Part shown: positions 4,755-5,594 of the stretch, one piece after another
Numbering within the stretch: position 1 is the first letter of the stretch
Layout: each line of letters starts with the position of its first letter
Source: Oscillibacter sp.
GTDB taxonomy: Bacteria; Bacillota; Clostridia; Oscillospirales; Oscillospiraceae
Direction: 5' to 3'
DNA: 5,594 nt
NCBI GenBank assembly: GCA_009773995.1
Contig: VSMY01000144.1
Location: forward strand, 1-5,594
Program-made: the position numbers and the translations under genes
Notes under the pieces: model-generated
Database searches by the model: none
What the model was told of the DNA's origin: nothing
The model's input: the letters and a program-made list of their open reading frames with translations, nothing else

Positions 4755-5594
4755 GTGGAAAATGAGAAGATCGGACGCCGGAGGGTCGTCTATGTGCTGC
4801 TGTCCATTTTGGTAGCCGCCGGTATTTGGCTCTACGCCGATTTGACCAGCGGCCCCAACGGCACGCCGCAGACCCAAACCCGGGAGTTCCTGGAGATCCC
4901 CATTGAGTATTTATATGAGAGCACCCTGACGGACCGGGGTCTGATGCTGGTGGACGAGGACACGGACCGCACCATTGATTTGGAGCTGAAGGGCACCCGC
5001 TGGCTGATTTCCAGTCTGGACCGTTCGCATATCCGGGTTACCGCCAGCCTTTATGACGTGACCAGCGCCGGGGTGCAGCGGGTCAACTACGTCGTTAGCT
5101 TTACGGATTCCAGATTTGGCAACAACGCCATCCAGCGGGAAAACGCCAGCTTTGGCATGGCGACGGTAAACATCAGTGAGCTCTACAGCCGGACCATCGA
5201 TGTCAGCTGCGAGCTGGTGGGCGGCGTGGCGGACACCTATTCCGCCGGGCAGGTGGAGCTCTCCCACACGGAGGTGGAGGTCCGGGGCCTCCAGGAGGAC
5301 ATCAACCCCATCAGCTACGCCAAGGTCACCCTGGACATCGGCGCCAACGCGGTGGAGACGGTATCCCGGGACCTGGAGCTCCAGTATTATGACGAAAACG
5401 GCCGGATTTTGGACAAGTCCGGCATCTACTCCTCGGTGGAGACCGTCCGGGCCACCCTGCCGGTGTTCGTCACCAAGGAGCTGAGCCTGTTCGTGAACTT
5501 TACCGACGGCCCCGGATGCCGCGCGCGGAACACCGAATACTTTATCGAGCCGGCGACCATTGCCGTTTCCGGCGATGCTACGAAGCTGAAAGAC
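4755..5594 (+). CDS. cdaR: YbbR-domain protein, CdaA regulatory protein CdaR (C-terminus cut by the window edge)
   Basis: The gene is open from GTG 4755 to the last base (280 codons), so the 3' end is missing. GGAGGTG (4742-4748) is correctly placed before the GTG, which lies one base after the cdaA stop. The product begins with a short basic cytoplasmic tail (MENEKIGRRR) and one membrane anchor (about 11-29, ending IWLYADL). The remainder should be extracytoplasmic and folds as YbbR repeats: roughly 43-143, 144-237 and the start of a third from about 239 (KELSLFVNFTDGPG to the edge). Repeat-like phrases are EVEVRGLQEDINPISYAKVTLDI and AVSGDATKLKD. In Gram-positive bacteria CdaR binds CdaA and modulates c-di-AMP synthesis. 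Sequence divergence between YbbR repeats is usual; identification rests on architecture and position behind cdaA. Confidence 0.92.
   Translation, partial: MENEKIGRRRVVYVLLSILVAAGIWLYADLTSGPNGTPQTQTREFLEIPIEYLYESTLTDRGLMLVDEDTDRTIDLELKGTRWLISSLDRSHIRVTASLYDVTSAGVQRVNYVVSFTDSRFGNNAIQRENASFGMATVNISELYSRTIDVSCELVGGVADTYSAGQVELSHTEVEVRGLQEDINPISYAKVTLDIGANAVETVSRDLELQYYDENGRILDKSGIYSSVETVRATLPVFVTKELSLFVNFTDGPGCRARNTEYFIEPATIAVSGDATKLKD

Noticed and set aside
5176..5484. A 102-residue frame inside cdaR
   Set aside because: It is a Ser/Trp/Arg-rich shadow of the YbbR coding frame, which runs uninterrupted from 4755 to the end of the window.

Overview
The window looks like a chromosomal segment of a GC-rich, butyrate-forming Clostridia member, most plausibly Oscillospiraceae (relatives of Flavonifractor, Oscillibacter or Intestinimonas). 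This is inferred from four things: a CoA-transferase of the butyrate-producer type, a CarD gene directly upstream of ispD-ispF, a DUF3343 plus class V aminotransferase pair, and a CdaA-CdaR pair with Gram-positive architecture. Every supported gene is on the + strand. Gene density is high, with ATGA overlaps at two junctions. No mobile element, CRISPR array, tRNA or rRNA is visible.

Layout. (1) Bases 1-284 hold the C-terminal end of an acetyl-CoA hydrolase/transferase-family enzyme, followed by a weak terminator-like hairpin. (2) A 195-base gap (285-479) has no convincing gene but carries three copies of a GCAYGGAAT motif. (3) carD (480-977), ispD (1018-1749) and ispF (1746-2234) form an apparent operon closed by a strong intrinsic terminator (2262-2288). 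CarD is an RNA polymerase-binding regulator; IspD and IspF catalyse two steps of the MEP isoprenoid precursor pathway. (4) A short region (2289-2346) holds a possible promoter and a hairpin overlapping the ribosome binding site. It leads into a two-gene cassette: a small DUF3343 protein (2347-2598) and a PLP-dependent class V aminotransferase/cysteine desulfurase-like enzyme (2595-3728). The pairing suggests mobilisation of sulfur or selenium and hand-over to a small carrier, but the acceptor is unknown. (5) A 152-base regulatory gap (3729-3880) contains a good sigma-A-type promoter and a short leader. It drives cdaA (3881-4753, membrane diadenylate cyclase) and cdaR (4755 to beyond the window end, YbbR-domain regulator of CdaA).

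Most of the window is recognisable core metabolism and signalling. The least understood part is the DUF3343-aminotransferase cassette and the overlapping promoter/hairpin in front of it. No function is proven from sequence alone, and all calls rest on motif recognition without database searches.
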